From Corynebacterium terpenotabidum Y-11 (GTDB taxonomy: Bacteria; Actinomycetota; Actinomycetes; Mycobacteriales; Mycobacteriaceae): a stretch of DNA of 64,000 nucleotides. The stretch covers positions 992,001 through 1,056,000 of the forward strand of contig NC_021663.1 in assembly GCF_000418365.1 (NCBI RefSeq), given 5' to 3'. The notes beneath the pieces were generated by a model that saw only the letters and a program-made list of their open reading frames with translations, was not told the origin of the DNA and made no database searches. The translations under genes were made by a program, and so were the position numbers. This document shows, piece after piece, positions 38,575 through 47,796 of the stretch (the first letter of the stretch is position 1; each line of letters opens with the position of its first letter).

Positions 38575-39743
38575 AGTGTGGTCCTTTCGGGGGATCGCGG
38601 AGAATCGCCGGAGAATCGTCGGGGATCGGTGGCGGCGAGGATGGCGGCGTCCGGTGCGGACAGTGCGGTGCCGAGCACCAGGTCGGCGGCGAGACGGCCA
38701 CCGAGAGGGGCCAGCAGGATGCCGTGGCGGGAGTACCCGGTGGAGACCACGAGATTGTCCACGCCAGCGAGGTGGCCGAGACAGGGCAGGTCATCGGGGG
38801 TCCCCGGGCGCGCCCGGGCGAGGATCTCGGTGAGCTCCAGGTCCGCGGCACCAGGCACGAGCACCTGGGCGTCCCGCAGGAGCTGGTACGCGCCCTCCAG
38901 CACCACACCGTCGAAGCCGTCCTCGCGTTCGGTAGCGCCGATGACGATCTCCCCGTCGGTGCGGGGGACGAGGTACACGGGTCTGCCGTCGACCAGGCCG
39001 CGGACCGTCCGGTCGATCAGCGGGGGCCGGCCGGGACGGACCCGGGCCCGGAGGATGTCACCGTGGACCGGGCGGAGCCTGACACCCTCCGCTTCCGGCA
39101 GGCCGTTGATCCCGGCGAGTGCGACCCCGGGGCACAGCAGGGTGGTGTCAGCGAGGATCTCGGAGCCGTCGTCCAGGCGTACCCCGGTGACCGCCGTGCC
39201 GTCGCGCAGGACGTCGGTGACTCGCCGGTGCACCACTGAGGACCGACCGTCGGTGGTCAGTGCTTCGATGAGGGACGGGACCAGGACCCGTGGGTCGATC
39301 TGGTGGTCGTCGTGAACGAGGAACGCTCCGGCGATGGTGGGGGACAGCGCCGGCTCCAGCCTCCGGGCCTCGCGGACGGTGAGCCGTTCCACCGTCATCC
39401 CGGAGGAACGCTGCAGTTCCGCGAGGTCGGCGAAGGTGTCCCGGTCAGCAGGGTGGGCACCGATATCGAGGGTCTCGGTCCCCCGGAAACCGACGCCGTG
39501 GCCGAGGACCTCCTCGAGCTCGGCGACGAGACCGGGGTACATCGCGGCCGAGGCGGTCATCAGACCCCGCATGGTCTCGTGCTGGTAGACCACCTCGCTG
39601 ACCGCGGCGATCATCCCCGCGGCGGCGAAACTGGCACCATGGCCCGGGGTCGGGTCGACGACGGTGACCGACTGCCCTGCCTTGTGCAAGTTCCAGGCGG
39701 CGGTAAGTCCGGCCACTCCGGCGCCGACGATGACGGTGTTCAT
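38571..39743 (-). CDS. thiO: Glycine oxidase ThiO
   Basis: A 390-residue FAD enzyme that oxidises glycine to dehydroglycine for thiazole synthesis. The FAD Rossmann motif is GAGVAGLTAAWNL near residue 7. The second half has the D-amino-acid-oxidase-type substrate domain with GDILRARVRPG and the STGYSRHGILLAP C-terminal FAD contact. I chose the ATG at 39743, which has an excellent ribosome site (GGAGGAAAGG) directly after the riboswitch; a longer start would enter the riboswitch. It is first in the operon thiO-thiS-thiG-thiF. Confidence 0.94.
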
Positions 39744-39759
39744 GTGCGTCCTTTCCTCC

Positions 39760-39848
39760 GGCGGCATGATCCGCGTCAGGTGGTGAACGGTCGACCGGTC
39801 CCCGGTCCTCTCAGCCCCGTGCCGGGGCTCCCGCAGTGCGCGTGACGG
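39760..39848 (-). promoter_or_regulatory. TPP riboswitch
   Basis: Reading the minus strand, the leader has the two signature blocks of the thiamine pyrophosphate riboswitch. CTGAGAGG occurs after a GGGGC stem (CTGAGA at 39809-39814), and then ACCTGACGCGGATCATGCCG, close to the consensus ACCTGATC-GGATAATGCC. The thiO ribosome site follows within 8 bases, so control is probably at translation start. Confidence 0.93.
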
Positions 39849-39863
39849 CTACCATTTCACCAC

Positions 39864-40562
39864 ATGAGCTGTTTTCCCCCGCCTGCCGACCCCGATCTGG
39901 ACCGCCGCCGACTGCTAGCGGAGTCGACCCTGTACTTGTGCACACCGGCACGGACCGAACAGGGGGATCTGCGCGAGTTCCTCCACGCCGCCTATGACGG
40001 GGGAGTGGACATCATCCAGCTGCGCGACAGGTCTATCGACACCTGTGACGAGATCGCCGCGCTGGAGGTCCTGGCCGCGGTCGCGGCCGACCACGGCAAA
40101 CTCTTCGCCGTCAACGACCGGGCGGACATCGCTGCACTGGTGGGGGCGGATGTCTTCCACATCGGGCAGACAGATCTGACGGTGGCACAGGCCCGGGACC
40201 TGTTGGGACCGGACGTGATTGTGGGCCTGTCGACCCACTCGCTCGATCAGGCCCGTGCCGCGATGGAGGACGCCGCCCTGGACTACTTCTGCACCGGCCC
40301 GCTGTGGGAGACGCCGACGAAACCGGGCCGCGCGGCGACCGGCCTGTCCCTGGTGACGGAGACTGCCCGGATGTTGGCGGACGCGCCGGAGCGGTGGCAG
40401 CGGGACAAGGCCTGGTTCACCATCGGCGGAGTGAATGCGCAGACGTTGCCCGAGGTCGTGGCCGCTGGCGGACGCCGTGCCGTGGTCGTCCGGGCGCTGA
40501 CCCTGGCCGTAGATCCGCGGTCGGCGGCAGCGGAGTTGAAAGGTCAGCTGACCCAGGGGTGA
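39864..40562 (+). CDS. thiE: Thiamine-phosphate synthase
   Basis: A 232-residue TIM-barrel enzyme that joins the pyrimidine and thiazole halves of thiamine. It shows [35 protein letters not shown] and the C-terminal [11 protein letters not shown], matching ThiE, although HIGQ replaces the usual HLGQ. It is transcribed divergently from thiO; its ATG lies only 15 bases from the riboswitch end, so its promoter overlaps that DNA. Whether it shares thiamine control is unclear. Confidence 0.92.
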   Translation: MSCFPPPADPDLDRRRLLAESTLYLCTPARTEQGDLREFLHAAYDGGVDIIQLRDRSIDTCDEIAALEVLAAVAADHGKLFAVNDRADIAALVGADVFHIGQTDLTVAQARDLLGPDVIVGLSTHSLDQARAAMEDAALDYFCTGPLWETPTKPGRAATGLSLVTETARMLADAPERWQRDKAWFTIGGVNAQTLPEVVAAGGRRAVVVRALTLAVDPRSAAAELKGQLTQG

Positions 40563-40625
40563 CCACAGGATGGGACACCCGATCCCACGCGTGCCTACCT
40601 GCCGAAACCCCGGTAACATGCGGTC

Positions 40626-41195
40626 ATGGACACCACAACAGTTCCGACACCGGCACCCTCCGACTTCAACTACCCGGTCATCCGTCCGGAACGATTCGAC
40701 GGCGCAGACATCGGCGCTATCCGGGCACTCACCGCCGAAGCCTTCTCCCACGCGGAGCATGCGGCCGGGAACGAATCCCAGATCATTGACGCGCTCCGGA
40801 ACGCCGGGGCGCTCAGCTACTCCCTCGTCGCCGTCCACGCTGGCCGCCTCGTCGGCCATGCTGCAGCGTCCCGGGTGACACTTGACCCGGACGACGGCGG
40901 CACCTGGTACGGCATCGGCCCGGTATCGGTGCACCCGGACTTCCGGCGTCAGGGCACCGGCTCCGCGCTCATGCGGGCTCTTCTCGACCTCCTGGTCGTC
41001 TACGGTGCGACCGGCGTCGTCCTGCTCGGGGACCCGTCGCTGTATGCCCGGTTCGGGTTTGCCCCCCGTCCCGGGTTGGTCATGGCCGGGCTGCCTGCGG
41101 AGCAGGCGTCCAACTTCCAGGCGTTGCGACTGGACGGGGTGGCGGAGTACCCCGCCGCCACGGTCACCTACCATCCGGCGTTCGACGTCGGATGA
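40626..41195 (+). CDS. GNAT family N-acetyltransferase
   Basis: A 189-residue acetyltransferase of the YhbS-like type. The acetyl-CoA loop is RRQGTGSALMRAL near residues 107-119, preceded by the beta-strand VSVHPDF. The C-terminal part contains LGDPSLYARFGF, a hallmark of this subgroup. It lies 63 bases after thiE. The substrate is unknown. Confidence 0.88.
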   Translation: MDTTTVPTPAPSDFNYPVIRPERFDGADIGAIRALTAEAFSHAEHAAGNESQIIDALRNAGALSYSLVAVHAGRLVGHAAASRVTLDPDDGGTWYGIGPVSVHPDFRRQGTGSALMRALLDLLVVYGATGVVLLGDPSLYARFGFAPRPGLVMAGLPAEQASNFQALRLDGVAEYPAATVTYHPAFDVG

Positions 41196-41231
41196 GTATC
41201 GGCCTGTCCGTACCGGGATCGGCCCGGGGAT

Positions 41232-41903
41232 TTACCCGAGACCGATCTCGCTGACCGGCCGGTCACCGTCGAGGAATTCGATGGTGCGGTCGGTCGGCAG
41301 CGTGTCGCGGGCGGCGAGCTCGGCGATGACCTCGGCGACCAGGTCCCGGGAGGTCGTGGTGGTCCATTCCGGGTGCTCCCGGGTGTTCACCGGGGACCAC
41401 CCGGTGGCAGGTTCCGACGTCAGGGCGGTGGGGCCGAGAATCGCGACGTCCAGCCCGGTGGTGGAGTTCAGTCGCTCGTCGACGGTCTTCTTCGCGTCCG
41501 CGTAGGGGAAGAAGGAATCATCGTCCGGCACGGTGTGCGTGGTGGCGCCGACGTAGGAGACATTGAGGTACCGGGGCGTGACACCCCTGGCGTGGAGACG
41601 CTCGAGGGAACCGATGACGGTGAGTGCAGCGTCCCGGTCGACGGCGTAGGTCCGTTCGGGGCTGCCGCCGCCGGCCCCGGCAGACCAGATGACCACGTCG
41701 AACCCGGCGAGCAGCTCGTCCCAGTCGTCACCGGAGAGCGAGGTGAGGTCACGGACCAGGGGAGTGGCGCCGAGAGCATCGATGTCCGGCACCTGCTCCG
41801 GCTTCCGGATCAGCGAGGTGACGTCGAACCCGCGGGCGATGAGTTTCGGTGTGGCGAGCAGGGCGATCTTTCCGTGACCGCCGATGATCAGTGCCTTCGG
41901 CAT
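41232..41903 (-). CDS. NAD(P)-binding Rossmann-fold protein (atypical short-chain dehydrogenase)
   Basis: A 223-residue protein with the dinucleotide loop IIGGHGKIALLATPKL at the N-terminus, VVIWSAGAGG, and YADAKKTVDE. It lacks the classical YxxxK pair in its usual context, as in the NmrA/atypical SDR group that bind NADPH as sensors or reductases. It converges on the GNAT gene and is monocistronic. Function is not assigned. Confidence 0.85.
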   Translation of the reverse strand: MPKALIIGGHGKIALLATPKLIARGFDVTSLIRKPEQVPDIDALGATPLVRDLTSLSGDDWDELLAGFDVVIWSAGAGGGSPERTYAVDRDAALTVIGSLERLHARGVTPRYLNVSYVGATTHTVPDDDSFFPYADAKKTVDERLNSTTGLDVAILGPTALTSEPATGWSPVNTREHPEWTTTTSRDLVAEVIAELAARDTLPTDRTIEFLDGDRPVSEIGLG

Positions 41904-41993
41904 GGGGGATACTCCTGATGAATCGGGGACAGGTTTTCCCTCGATCCAACGGGTCCCGGTCGGTGCGCTATTCCGGCGGGGGTGTCGCCGGGG

Positions 41994-43073
41994 CTACTGA
42001 TCGGGGCTGCGGCGGGCGAGTTCCCGCAGTCCGGGGGCGACCGAGGCGATCTGGCTCATCAGCCGGTTGAGGTCCTGTCCCTCGCCGACGAGGGTGAGGT
42101 TGGACTTCGCCAGGGCGTCCGACAGAGAAGCGATCATCTCCGGCATCTGGTCCACCATCTGCTTGTCGATGATGACGCCGCTGTTGGACGCCACCGCCTC
42201 CGAGGTGGTGCGCAGGGCGGCAGCCTCGGCTTCTGCCTCGATCCGTCGGCGCTGGGCCTCCGCTTCGGCGGGCTTGACGACCTCGGCGATCAGCTCCTGC
42301 TCACGCAACAGGGCCTTCTCGGCGGCCAGCGCGGACTGCTTGGCGACGACCAGCCGGTCAGCCTCGGCCTTGGCGAGCGGCCCGGAAGCCTCCGCCTCCG
42401 CCTTGGCCTGCGCGGTCTGCTTCGTGTTCTCACTGGTCAGCAGGTCGGTGTCCCGCTGGTACTCGGACTTCAGCCGCTCGGCCTTCTGCCGTTCGTTCTC
42501 GATCTCGGCATCGCGCCGGGCCTCGGCAACCGCGGCTTCCCGTTCCACGCGTGCGAGCTCAGGGGCGGAGAGGGAACGGATGTAGTTGTTGTCATCGGTG
42601 ATGGCGCTGATCTGGAAGGAATCGATCTGCCAGCCGAGCTCACCCATCTTCGGCTCGGCGTTGGTGAGCACGTCGGAGGCCAGACGCATCCGGTCGGAGA
42701 TCATCTCCTCCACGGTCATCTGGCCGATCATCGCGCGGGTCTCGCCGCCGAAGATGTCGTAGGCGGCGCGCAGCACCTCCTTGCGGTCGGCGCCGTCAAA
42801 CCGGGACGCTGCCCGGGTGATGTGGTCCTTGTCCGGCCGGACGCGGAATACCACGGTCGCCTCGACCATGACCTCCACGTTCTGGGCGGACGGCGCTGCG
42901 ACCCGCACCTGGACCGTGTTCGCCCCGATGTAGAACCGTTGGACCCGGTGGAGGACGGGTACCGACCAGGCGCCGCCACCGACGACAATGCGGTAGGGAT
43001 CTTCGGGACTTCGGCGACGGAAACCACCGCTGATCAGGATGGCTTCGGTGGGTTTCGGCACGTCATACAGCAT
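41994..43073 (-). CDS. SPFH/Band-7 domain protein (flotillin-like)
   Basis: A 359-residue protein. Residues about 15-190 form an SPFH domain with RIVVGGGAWSVPVLHRVQR and TVEEMISDR. It is followed by a long Ala/Glu/Lys-rich coiled coil (about 190-320) typical of flotillins that oligomerise at membranes. No N-terminal membrane helix is visible; the domain itself or a partner must attach it. The ATG at 43073 has AGGA 10 bases upstream; a longer start adds 14 unlikely residues. No NfeD-type partner is next to it. Confidence 0.87.
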   Translation of the reverse strand: MLYDVPKPTEAILISGGFRRRSPEDPYRIVVGGGAWSVPVLHRVQRFYIGANTVQVRVAAPSAQNVEVMVEATVVFRVRPDKDHITRAASRFDGADRKEVLRAAYDIFGGETRAMIGQMTVEEMISDRMRLASDVLTNAEPKMGELGWQIDSFQISAITDDNNYIRSLSAPELARVEREAAVAEARRDAEIENERQKAERLKSEYQRDTDLLTSENTKQTAQAKAEAEASGPLAKAEADRLVVAKQSALAAEKALLREQELIAEVVKPAEAEAQRRRIEAEAEAAALRTTSEAVASNSGVIIDKQMVDQMPEMIASLSDALAKSNLTLVGEGQDLNRLMSQIASVAPGLRELARRSPDQ

Positions 43074-43129
43074 GGGTTGTCCTGTTCTCCTGCAGGTCGG
43101 CGTCCGGTCCAGCACCGGTCACTGTGAGC

Positions 43130-43146
43130 CCAGGCTAGCAGCCTGG
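43130..43146. promoter_or_regulatory. Inverted repeat near the SPFH gene start
   Basis: CCAGGC-TAGCA-GCCTGG is a perfect 6-bp dyad 57 bases upstream of the SPFH gene in its 234-base control region. It could be an operator or a leader hairpin. Confidence 0.4.
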
Positions 43147-43252
43147 TGGATGCCCAGATCCTGCCACGGAGTCGACGCATCCGGGGCTGAACGTGTTTTC
43201 AACCTTTTGACGCCGGGGATGCCTGGTGCCGTGTAGGGTCGGACTGATGACG

Positions 43253-43269
43253 GCGTCACGTAGTGACGC
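43253..43269. promoter_or_regulatory. Perfect 17-bp palindrome, probable TetR-type operator of the acyl-CoA dehydrogenase operon
   Basis: GCGTCAC-GTA-GTGACGC is a perfect 7-3-7 dyad. It lies 38 bases before the first acyl-CoA dehydrogenase start and just after a possible -10 (TAGGGT at 43234-43239). This is where a repressor would block transcription. The repressor gene is not in the window. Confidence 0.7.
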
Positions 43270-43307
43270 AGTACGCACGCACGCAGACAATGTGAGGAGA
43301 AGCACGG

Positions 43308-44474
43308 ATGAATCTGGAACTCACTGAGGAAGAGATCGCCTTCCGCGATAACCTCCGCGCGATCTTCCGGGAGGTCCCCGAGGAGGTCCGCTACCGCTAC
43401 CGGGCCGGCCAGCTCACCAGGCAGGACATGATCGATTCCCAGCAGGTGCTCAACCGGCACGGGGTCGCGGTCCCGCACTGGCCGGTTGACTGTGGTGGCC
43501 AAGACTGGACCCCCACCCAACGGCACATCTACACCAATGAACTGCAGCGGGCAGGCATTCCGGAGCCGCTGGCCTTCAACGCGGGCATGGTCGGCCCCGT
43601 CATCGCCAACTTCGGCAGCGATGACATCAAGGAACGGTTCCTCGCCAAGACCGCCAACCTCGACATCTGGTGGTCACAGGGCTTCTCCGAACCGGGTGCG
43701 GGTTCAGACCTCGCCGGCCTGAAGACGACCGCGGTCCGTGACGGTGACTACTACGTCGTCAACGGACAGAAGACCTGGACCACGCTCGGTCAGTACGGCG
43801 AATGGATGTTCCTCCTGGCCCGTACCGACCCCTCCGCCGCGAAGCCGCAGCAGGGGATCTCCTTCCTCCTCGTCGATCTTGACACCCCCGGTATCGAGCG
43901 ACGGCCGATCCGTCTCATCGACGGCTCCGTCGAGGTCAACGAGTTCTTCTTCACCGATGTCCGGATTCCGGTGGAGAACCTCGTCGGTGAGGAGAACAAG
44001 GGCTGGACCTACGCCAAGTTCCTGCTCGGCAACGAGCGGACCGGAATCACCCAGGCCGGAACCAGCCAGCGGCTCTACACCGCGCTGCTCTCGGCCGCTG
44101 CGGACCACGAGGTCGGCGGTCACCGCGTCCTCGACGATCCGGAGTTCCGTCGGCGTCTCTACGACGTGAAGCTGCGGCTCACCGCACTGGAGGCCACCAT
44201 GCTGCGGATCACCACCGCCAGTGAAGGTGGTAAGCCCAGTCCGCTGTCGTCCCTGCTCAAGGTCGAGGGAAGCCGCATCCTCCAGGAGGTCATGGATCTC
44301 ACGGTCACCGCACTCGGCTCGGATGCGGTCGAGATCACCGGTGCGCCCGCTGTCGGTGCGGACGATGACGGTGATCCGGTCGTGGAGTACCTCAACCACC
44401 GCAAGGTATCCATCTACGGCGGCACCAATGAGGTGCAGCTCAACGTCATCGCCAAAGGCATTCTCGGACTGTAG
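43308..44474 (+). CDS. Acyl-CoA dehydrogenase, FadE-type subunit 1
   Basis: A 388-residue flavoprotein of the acyl-CoA dehydrogenase family. Visible are the FAD-binding QGFSEPGAGSDLAGL and TVNGQKTWTT-like VNGQKTWTT stretch, the substrate region and a C-terminal IYGGTNEVQLNVIAKG. The last has glycine where the catalytic glutamate of the YEGT motif is found in medium-chain enzymes, so the base is elsewhere or in the partner subunit. It has a good ribosome site (GAGGAGAAGCACGG). The second dehydrogenase gene follows after 15 bases, an arrangement typical of heteromeric FadE pairs that act on steroid or branched acyl-CoAs. Confidence 0.92.
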   Translation: MNLELTEEEIAFRDNLRAIFREVPEEVRYRYRAGQLTRQDMIDSQQVLNRHGVAVPHWPVDCGGQDWTPTQRHIYTNELQRAGIPEPLAFNAGMVGPVIANFGSDDIKERFLAKTANLDIWWSQGFSEPGAGSDLAGLKTTAVRDGDYYVVNGQKTWTTLGQYGEWMFLLARTDPSAAKPQQGISFLLVDLDTPGIERRPIRLIDGSVEVNEFFFTDVRIPVENLVGEENKGWTYAKFLLGNERTGITQAGTSQRLYTALLSAAADHEVGGHRVLDDPEFRRRLYDVKLRLTALEATMLRITTASEGGKPSPLSSLLKVEGSRILQEVMDLTVTALGSDAVEITGAPAVGADDDGDPVVEYLNHRKVSIYGGTNEVQLNVIAKGILGL

Positions 44475-44489
44475 GAGGTCAGAGCACAC

Positions 44490-45668
44490 ATGGATCTTTC
44501 ACTCAACGACGAACAGCAGATGCTCGCCGACGCCGTCCGCGACCTCTTCAGCGGGGCGGACGGTGACCCCACCGCCGGTGGTGAGGCCCCGGAGAACGGG
44601 CTCGACTTCCGACGGGACCTGTGGAACCAGGCCGCTGAGATGGGGCTCACCGCCCTCCCCATCGCGGAGGAGCACGGCGGCGCCGGTGCCGGCATTGCCG
44701 AGGTCTGGGCGACCACCAGCACCCTGGGAACGCTCGGGGCCCCGGAACCACTGGTGGACGCCGCCTACGTCCCCGCCTGGCTCATCGCCGACCTGGGGAC
44801 CGCGGACCAGAAGACCGCCTGGCTGTCCCGGATCGCGGCCGGTGAGGCCGTCGTGCCGTTGGCCCACGCAGAGAAGGGGACCGGGTGGGACGCCGACCGC
44901 GGTGCCACCGTCACCGATGGCGCTCTGACCGGCGTCAAGCGTGCCGTCGTCGTCGCCGATGTCGCGGACGCCTTCCTCGTCACCGCCGTGGCCGATGGCG
45001 TTCCCGGCGTCTTCCTCGTCGCCGCGGACGCCGCAGGCGTGAGCGTCGATGTCCACCGGGACGCGGAATGGGTCCGGACCGCAACAGTCAGCTTCGACGG
45101 GGCACCCGCCGAGAAGCTCGGTGATCCGGACGCTGCCACGGTCACGGCGTCCCTGCGGCGTGTGACGGCCCTGGCACGGATCGCCCAGGGCGGCCGCGCC
45201 GTCGGGCTCATGGAGACGGCCCTGAAGCTCACGGTCGACTACCTGAAGGTGCGCAAGCAGTTCGGCGTGACGCTGAACCGCTTCCAGACGCTGACCCAGC
45301 GCTGTGCCCAGATGTTCTCGGACGTCGAACTGGCCCGGTCGATGTCCCTGTGGGCGGCCGCCGCGGCAGAGTCGTTCCCCGGCACGGTGGAGACGCTCTC
45401 GGACAGCGACCTGGAGGCCCTCGCGGCCACGGCGCTGGATTCGCACAACTTCCTGGTCCGGCAGGCCCGCGTCATCGCCGAGGAAGCGGTGCAGCTCCAC
45501 GGTGGCATTGGCGTGACCTATGAGGCGGCGGTCAGTCACTATGCTGCCGCGCTGACCGGTTTCCGCCAGCTCTACGGCGGTGAACTGGGTGCGCGGAGCG
45601 CGGGAGTTTCCTCGGCATCGCCCGAGTCTGCCCCCAGCGCCCTGTTGAACAACGAGCTCATCCCCTGA
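44490..45668 (+). CDS. Acyl-CoA dehydrogenase, FadE-type subunit 2
   Basis: A 392-residue partner of the previous enzyme. The N-terminal helix domain and LPIAEEHGGAGAG are typical; the C-terminal domain has YLKVRKQFGVTLNRFQ and VQLHGGIGVTYE. The FAD-contact motif of the middle domain is eroded (LAHAEKGTGWDAD in place of TEPGAGSD), suggesting that this subunit may bind FAD poorly. That supports a two-subunit enzyme in which active sites are shared. It is cotranscribed with the previous gene. Confidence 0.92.
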   Translation: MDLSLNDEQQMLADAVRDLFSGADGDPTAGGEAPENGLDFRRDLWNQAAEMGLTALPIAEEHGGAGAGIAEVWATTSTLGTLGAPEPLVDAAYVPAWLIADLGTADQKTAWLSRIAAGEAVVPLAHAEKGTGWDADRGATVTDGALTGVKRAVVVADVADAFLVTAVADGVPGVFLVAADAAGVSVDVHRDAEWVRTATVSFDGAPAEKLGDPDAATVTASLRRVTALARIAQGGRAVGLMETALKLTVDYLKVRKQFGVTLNRFQTLTQRCAQMFSDVELARSMSLWAAAAAESFPGTVETLSDSDLEALAATALDSHNFLVRQARVIAEEAVQLHGGIGVTYEAAVSHYAAALTGFRQLYGGELGARSAGVSSASPESAPSALLNNELIP

Positions 45669-45728
45669 TGTGTGATGCGTGTTGTGCGATGATGGACGGG
45701 TACTGACCCCGAGCTGACCGGAGCTGGA

Positions 45729-46532
45729 ATGACCACTGGCAGGACATCACACAGGATCGTCGCAGGAGTGGCATTCAGCCTGCTGCTCGCGACGGGACCG
45801 GCACTCGTGGCCTGTTCGGACGAGTCATCGGACGACACCGCCGCCGCGTCCTCCCCGGCCGGGTCAGCGGCCGCCACGTCCTCGGCCGTCCCGGATGCGG
45901 GGACATCGACCTCGACTGAGAGTGCCGAGGCCGGCGACTCTTCGACCGGTGGCTCGTCCACTCCGGTCGATCTCGCCACGGTGATCCTCGGGCCCGACGA
46001 CGCCCCGGCCGGTTTCACCTGGGTGGACACCAGCGGGAGCCAGGCGGACGCGGAGACGCTGGCGGCGATGTCGGAACTGATCGACATGCTCACCTTCAGC
46101 CCGGCGTCCTGCCAGGAGCAGATGCGGTCGCTGGCAGACCCCGATGCCGCAGCCGGGCAGGGTGGCGTCTCCGCCACCTACACCAGCGACACGGACGAGG
46201 GAGCGGCCCTCCTGGTCGCCGTCGGTCCGAAGTCCGAGGGCGATCCGCACGCCTGTGACAACGCCACCGCCACCGGCACTGTCGGTGGGGTGGAGATGAA
46301 CATGGTGATGACGTCGACGGACCTGGGGCTGTCCATCGATGGAGCGACCAATGTCGTCTCAACCCGGACCGAGACGACCGTCTCGGCACAGGGGCAGTCC
46401 CAGACCAGTACTCAGTCGACCGTTATCGGTGAGGTCAACGGAGTGTGGTTCAGCGCCAGCTCCCAGGGCGACGTTGACCAGGATGTGCTTGAAGCACTCG
46501 CACAGAAGCAGGCTGACCGGCTACAGGGCTGA
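45729..46532 (+). CDS. Secreted lipoprotein of unknown function
   Basis: A 267-residue protein with a signal peptide and lipobox LVAC, so Cys29 would be lipidated. A Ser/Thr/Ala-rich linker of about 45 residues follows, then a globular domain with two further cysteines (SCQEQ and ACDNA) likely to form a disulfide. The layout resembles actinobacterial DUF5642/LpqN-like lipoproteins, but I cannot name the family with confidence. It follows the acyl-CoA dehydrogenase pair by 60 bases. Confidence 0.82.
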   Translation: MTTGRTSHRIVAGVAFSLLLATGPALVACSDESSDDTAAASSPAGSAAATSSAVPDAGTSTSTESAEAGDSSTGGSSTPVDLATVILGPDDAPAGFTWVDTSGSQADAETLAAMSELIDMLTFSPASCQEQMRSLADPDAAAGQGGVSATYTSDTDEGAALLVAVGPKSEGDPHACDNATATGTVGGVEMNMVMTSTDLGLSIDGATNVVSTRTETTVSAQGQSQTSTQSTVIGEVNGVWFSASSQGDVDQDVLEALAQKQADRLQG

Positions 46533-46573
46533 GGCCTGGCCGGCCGCACGCCGGACCGCCCGGTTCCGACCCC

Positions 46574-47650
46574 TCAGAAGGTTGAGGCGTCGATGACGAA
46601 CCGGTACCGGACGTCCGAACGCACCGCGCGGTCATAGGCGTCGTTGATGTGGTCGGCGTCAATGAGTTCGATCTCGGCGCCGATGCCGTGCCGGGCGCAG
46701 AAATCCAGCATCTCCTGGGTCTCCGCGATACCTCCGACCAGGGAGCCTGCCAGTGATCGACGGCGACTGGTGAGCGTCCTGACCGGCACGCTCACCGGCT
46801 GCTCGGGCAGCCCGATCTGGACCAGAACGCCGTCGAAGCGCAGCGTCCCCATGTACGCCGCGGTATCGAGGTCGACGCTGACCGTGTTGAGGATGAGGTC
46901 GAAGCGCTCGGCGCAGGTGGTGGCGAAGGACCCATCGGCGGTTGATACCAGGTCGTCGGCCCCGAACGACAACGCCTCCTGCCGCTTGGATTCTGAGTGG
47001 GACAGGACCGTGACATCGGCGCCCATTGCCGCGGCAATCTTCACCGCGACGTGACCGACGCCGCCCATCCCGATGACAGCGACCCGCATGCCGGGTCCCG
47101 CCCCCCAGTGCTTCAACGGGGAGTAGGTGGTGATCCCGGCGCAGAGCAGGGGAGCGGCAGCGGCCGGATCGAGCGACTCCGGGACGCGGAGGACGAAGCT
47201 CTCCCGGACGACGATTTCGGTGGCATAGCCGCCGTGAGTGACCTCGCCGTCCCCGTACCGGTCCACTGCGGCGTAGGTCATCACCACGCCGTTGTCACAG
47301 TAGCCTTCCTCACCGGCCCGGCAGGATGCGCAGTCGCCGCAGGAGTTGACGAAACACCCCACGCCGACGCGGTCGCCGACGCTGAACGCGGTGACACCAG
47401 GGCCGGTGTCCGTCACCCGACCGATAATCTCGTGGCCGGGAACCACCGGGACCGGCCTGAGGCCGAAATCACCCCGCGCCACGTGGATGTCGGAGTGGCA
47501 GATACCGGAGTATTCGATGCGGATGCGCACGTCATCGGGCCGCAGTGCCCGGCGGGTGACGGTCAGCGCTTCCAGAGGAGCTCCGAGTGCAGTGACACCA
47601 CGGGCAGCCACGGTGCGGGTGGTGGTGCTGTCGGAGAGGACGGTCGGCAT
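46574..47650 (-). CDS. Zinc-dependent alcohol dehydrogenase, CAD/YahK group
   Basis: A 358-residue NADP-type alcohol/aldehyde reductase. Catalytic zinc ligands are in GICHSDIH, VPGHEIIG and APLLCAGITTY; structural zinc cysteines are in SCGDCASCRAGEEGYC. The nucleotide loop is IGMGGVGHVAVK. The CAD group reduces aromatic and aliphatic aldehydes. It is downstream of glnA on the same strand but separated by a hairpin, so it is probably its own unit. Confidence 0.92.
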   Translation of the reverse strand: MPTVLSDSTTTRTVAARGVTALGAPLEALTVTRRALRPDDVRIRIEYSGICHSDIHVARGDFGLRPVPVVPGHEIIGRVTDTGPGVTAFSVGDRVGVGCFVNSCGDCASCRAGEEGYCDNGVVMTYAAVDRYGDGEVTHGGYATEIVVRESFVLRVPESLDPAAAAPLLCAGITTYSPLKHWGAGPGMRVAVIGMGGVGHVAVKIAAAMGADVTVLSHSESKRQEALSFGADDLVSTADGSFATTCAERFDLILNTVSVDLDTAAYMGTLRFDGVLVQIGLPEQPVSVPVRTLTSRRRSLAGSLVGGIAETQEMLDFCARHGIGAEIELIDADHINDAYDRAVRSDVRYRFVIDASTF

Positions 47651-47737
47651 GGGGGCCTCCTTGGAAGGGGACGGACGGGATAGGTGCGGGGGGATCCGGA
47701 GCAGGACCGGCGACGGAGTGCCCCGGGAATGCCGACA

Positions 47738-47762
47738 CCCCCGGCTCCCGAGGGACCGGGGG
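47738..47762 (-). terminator. Hairpin after glnA
   Basis: CCCCCGG at 47738-47744 pairs with CCGGGGG at 47756-47762, with TCCC/GGGA pairing inside. It lies 35 bases past the glnA stop. There is no T-run, so termination is probable but not certain. Confidence 0.55.
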
Positions 47763-47796
47763 ACGGGGGTGACAGAGACCAGAAGGAGTGAACCGA

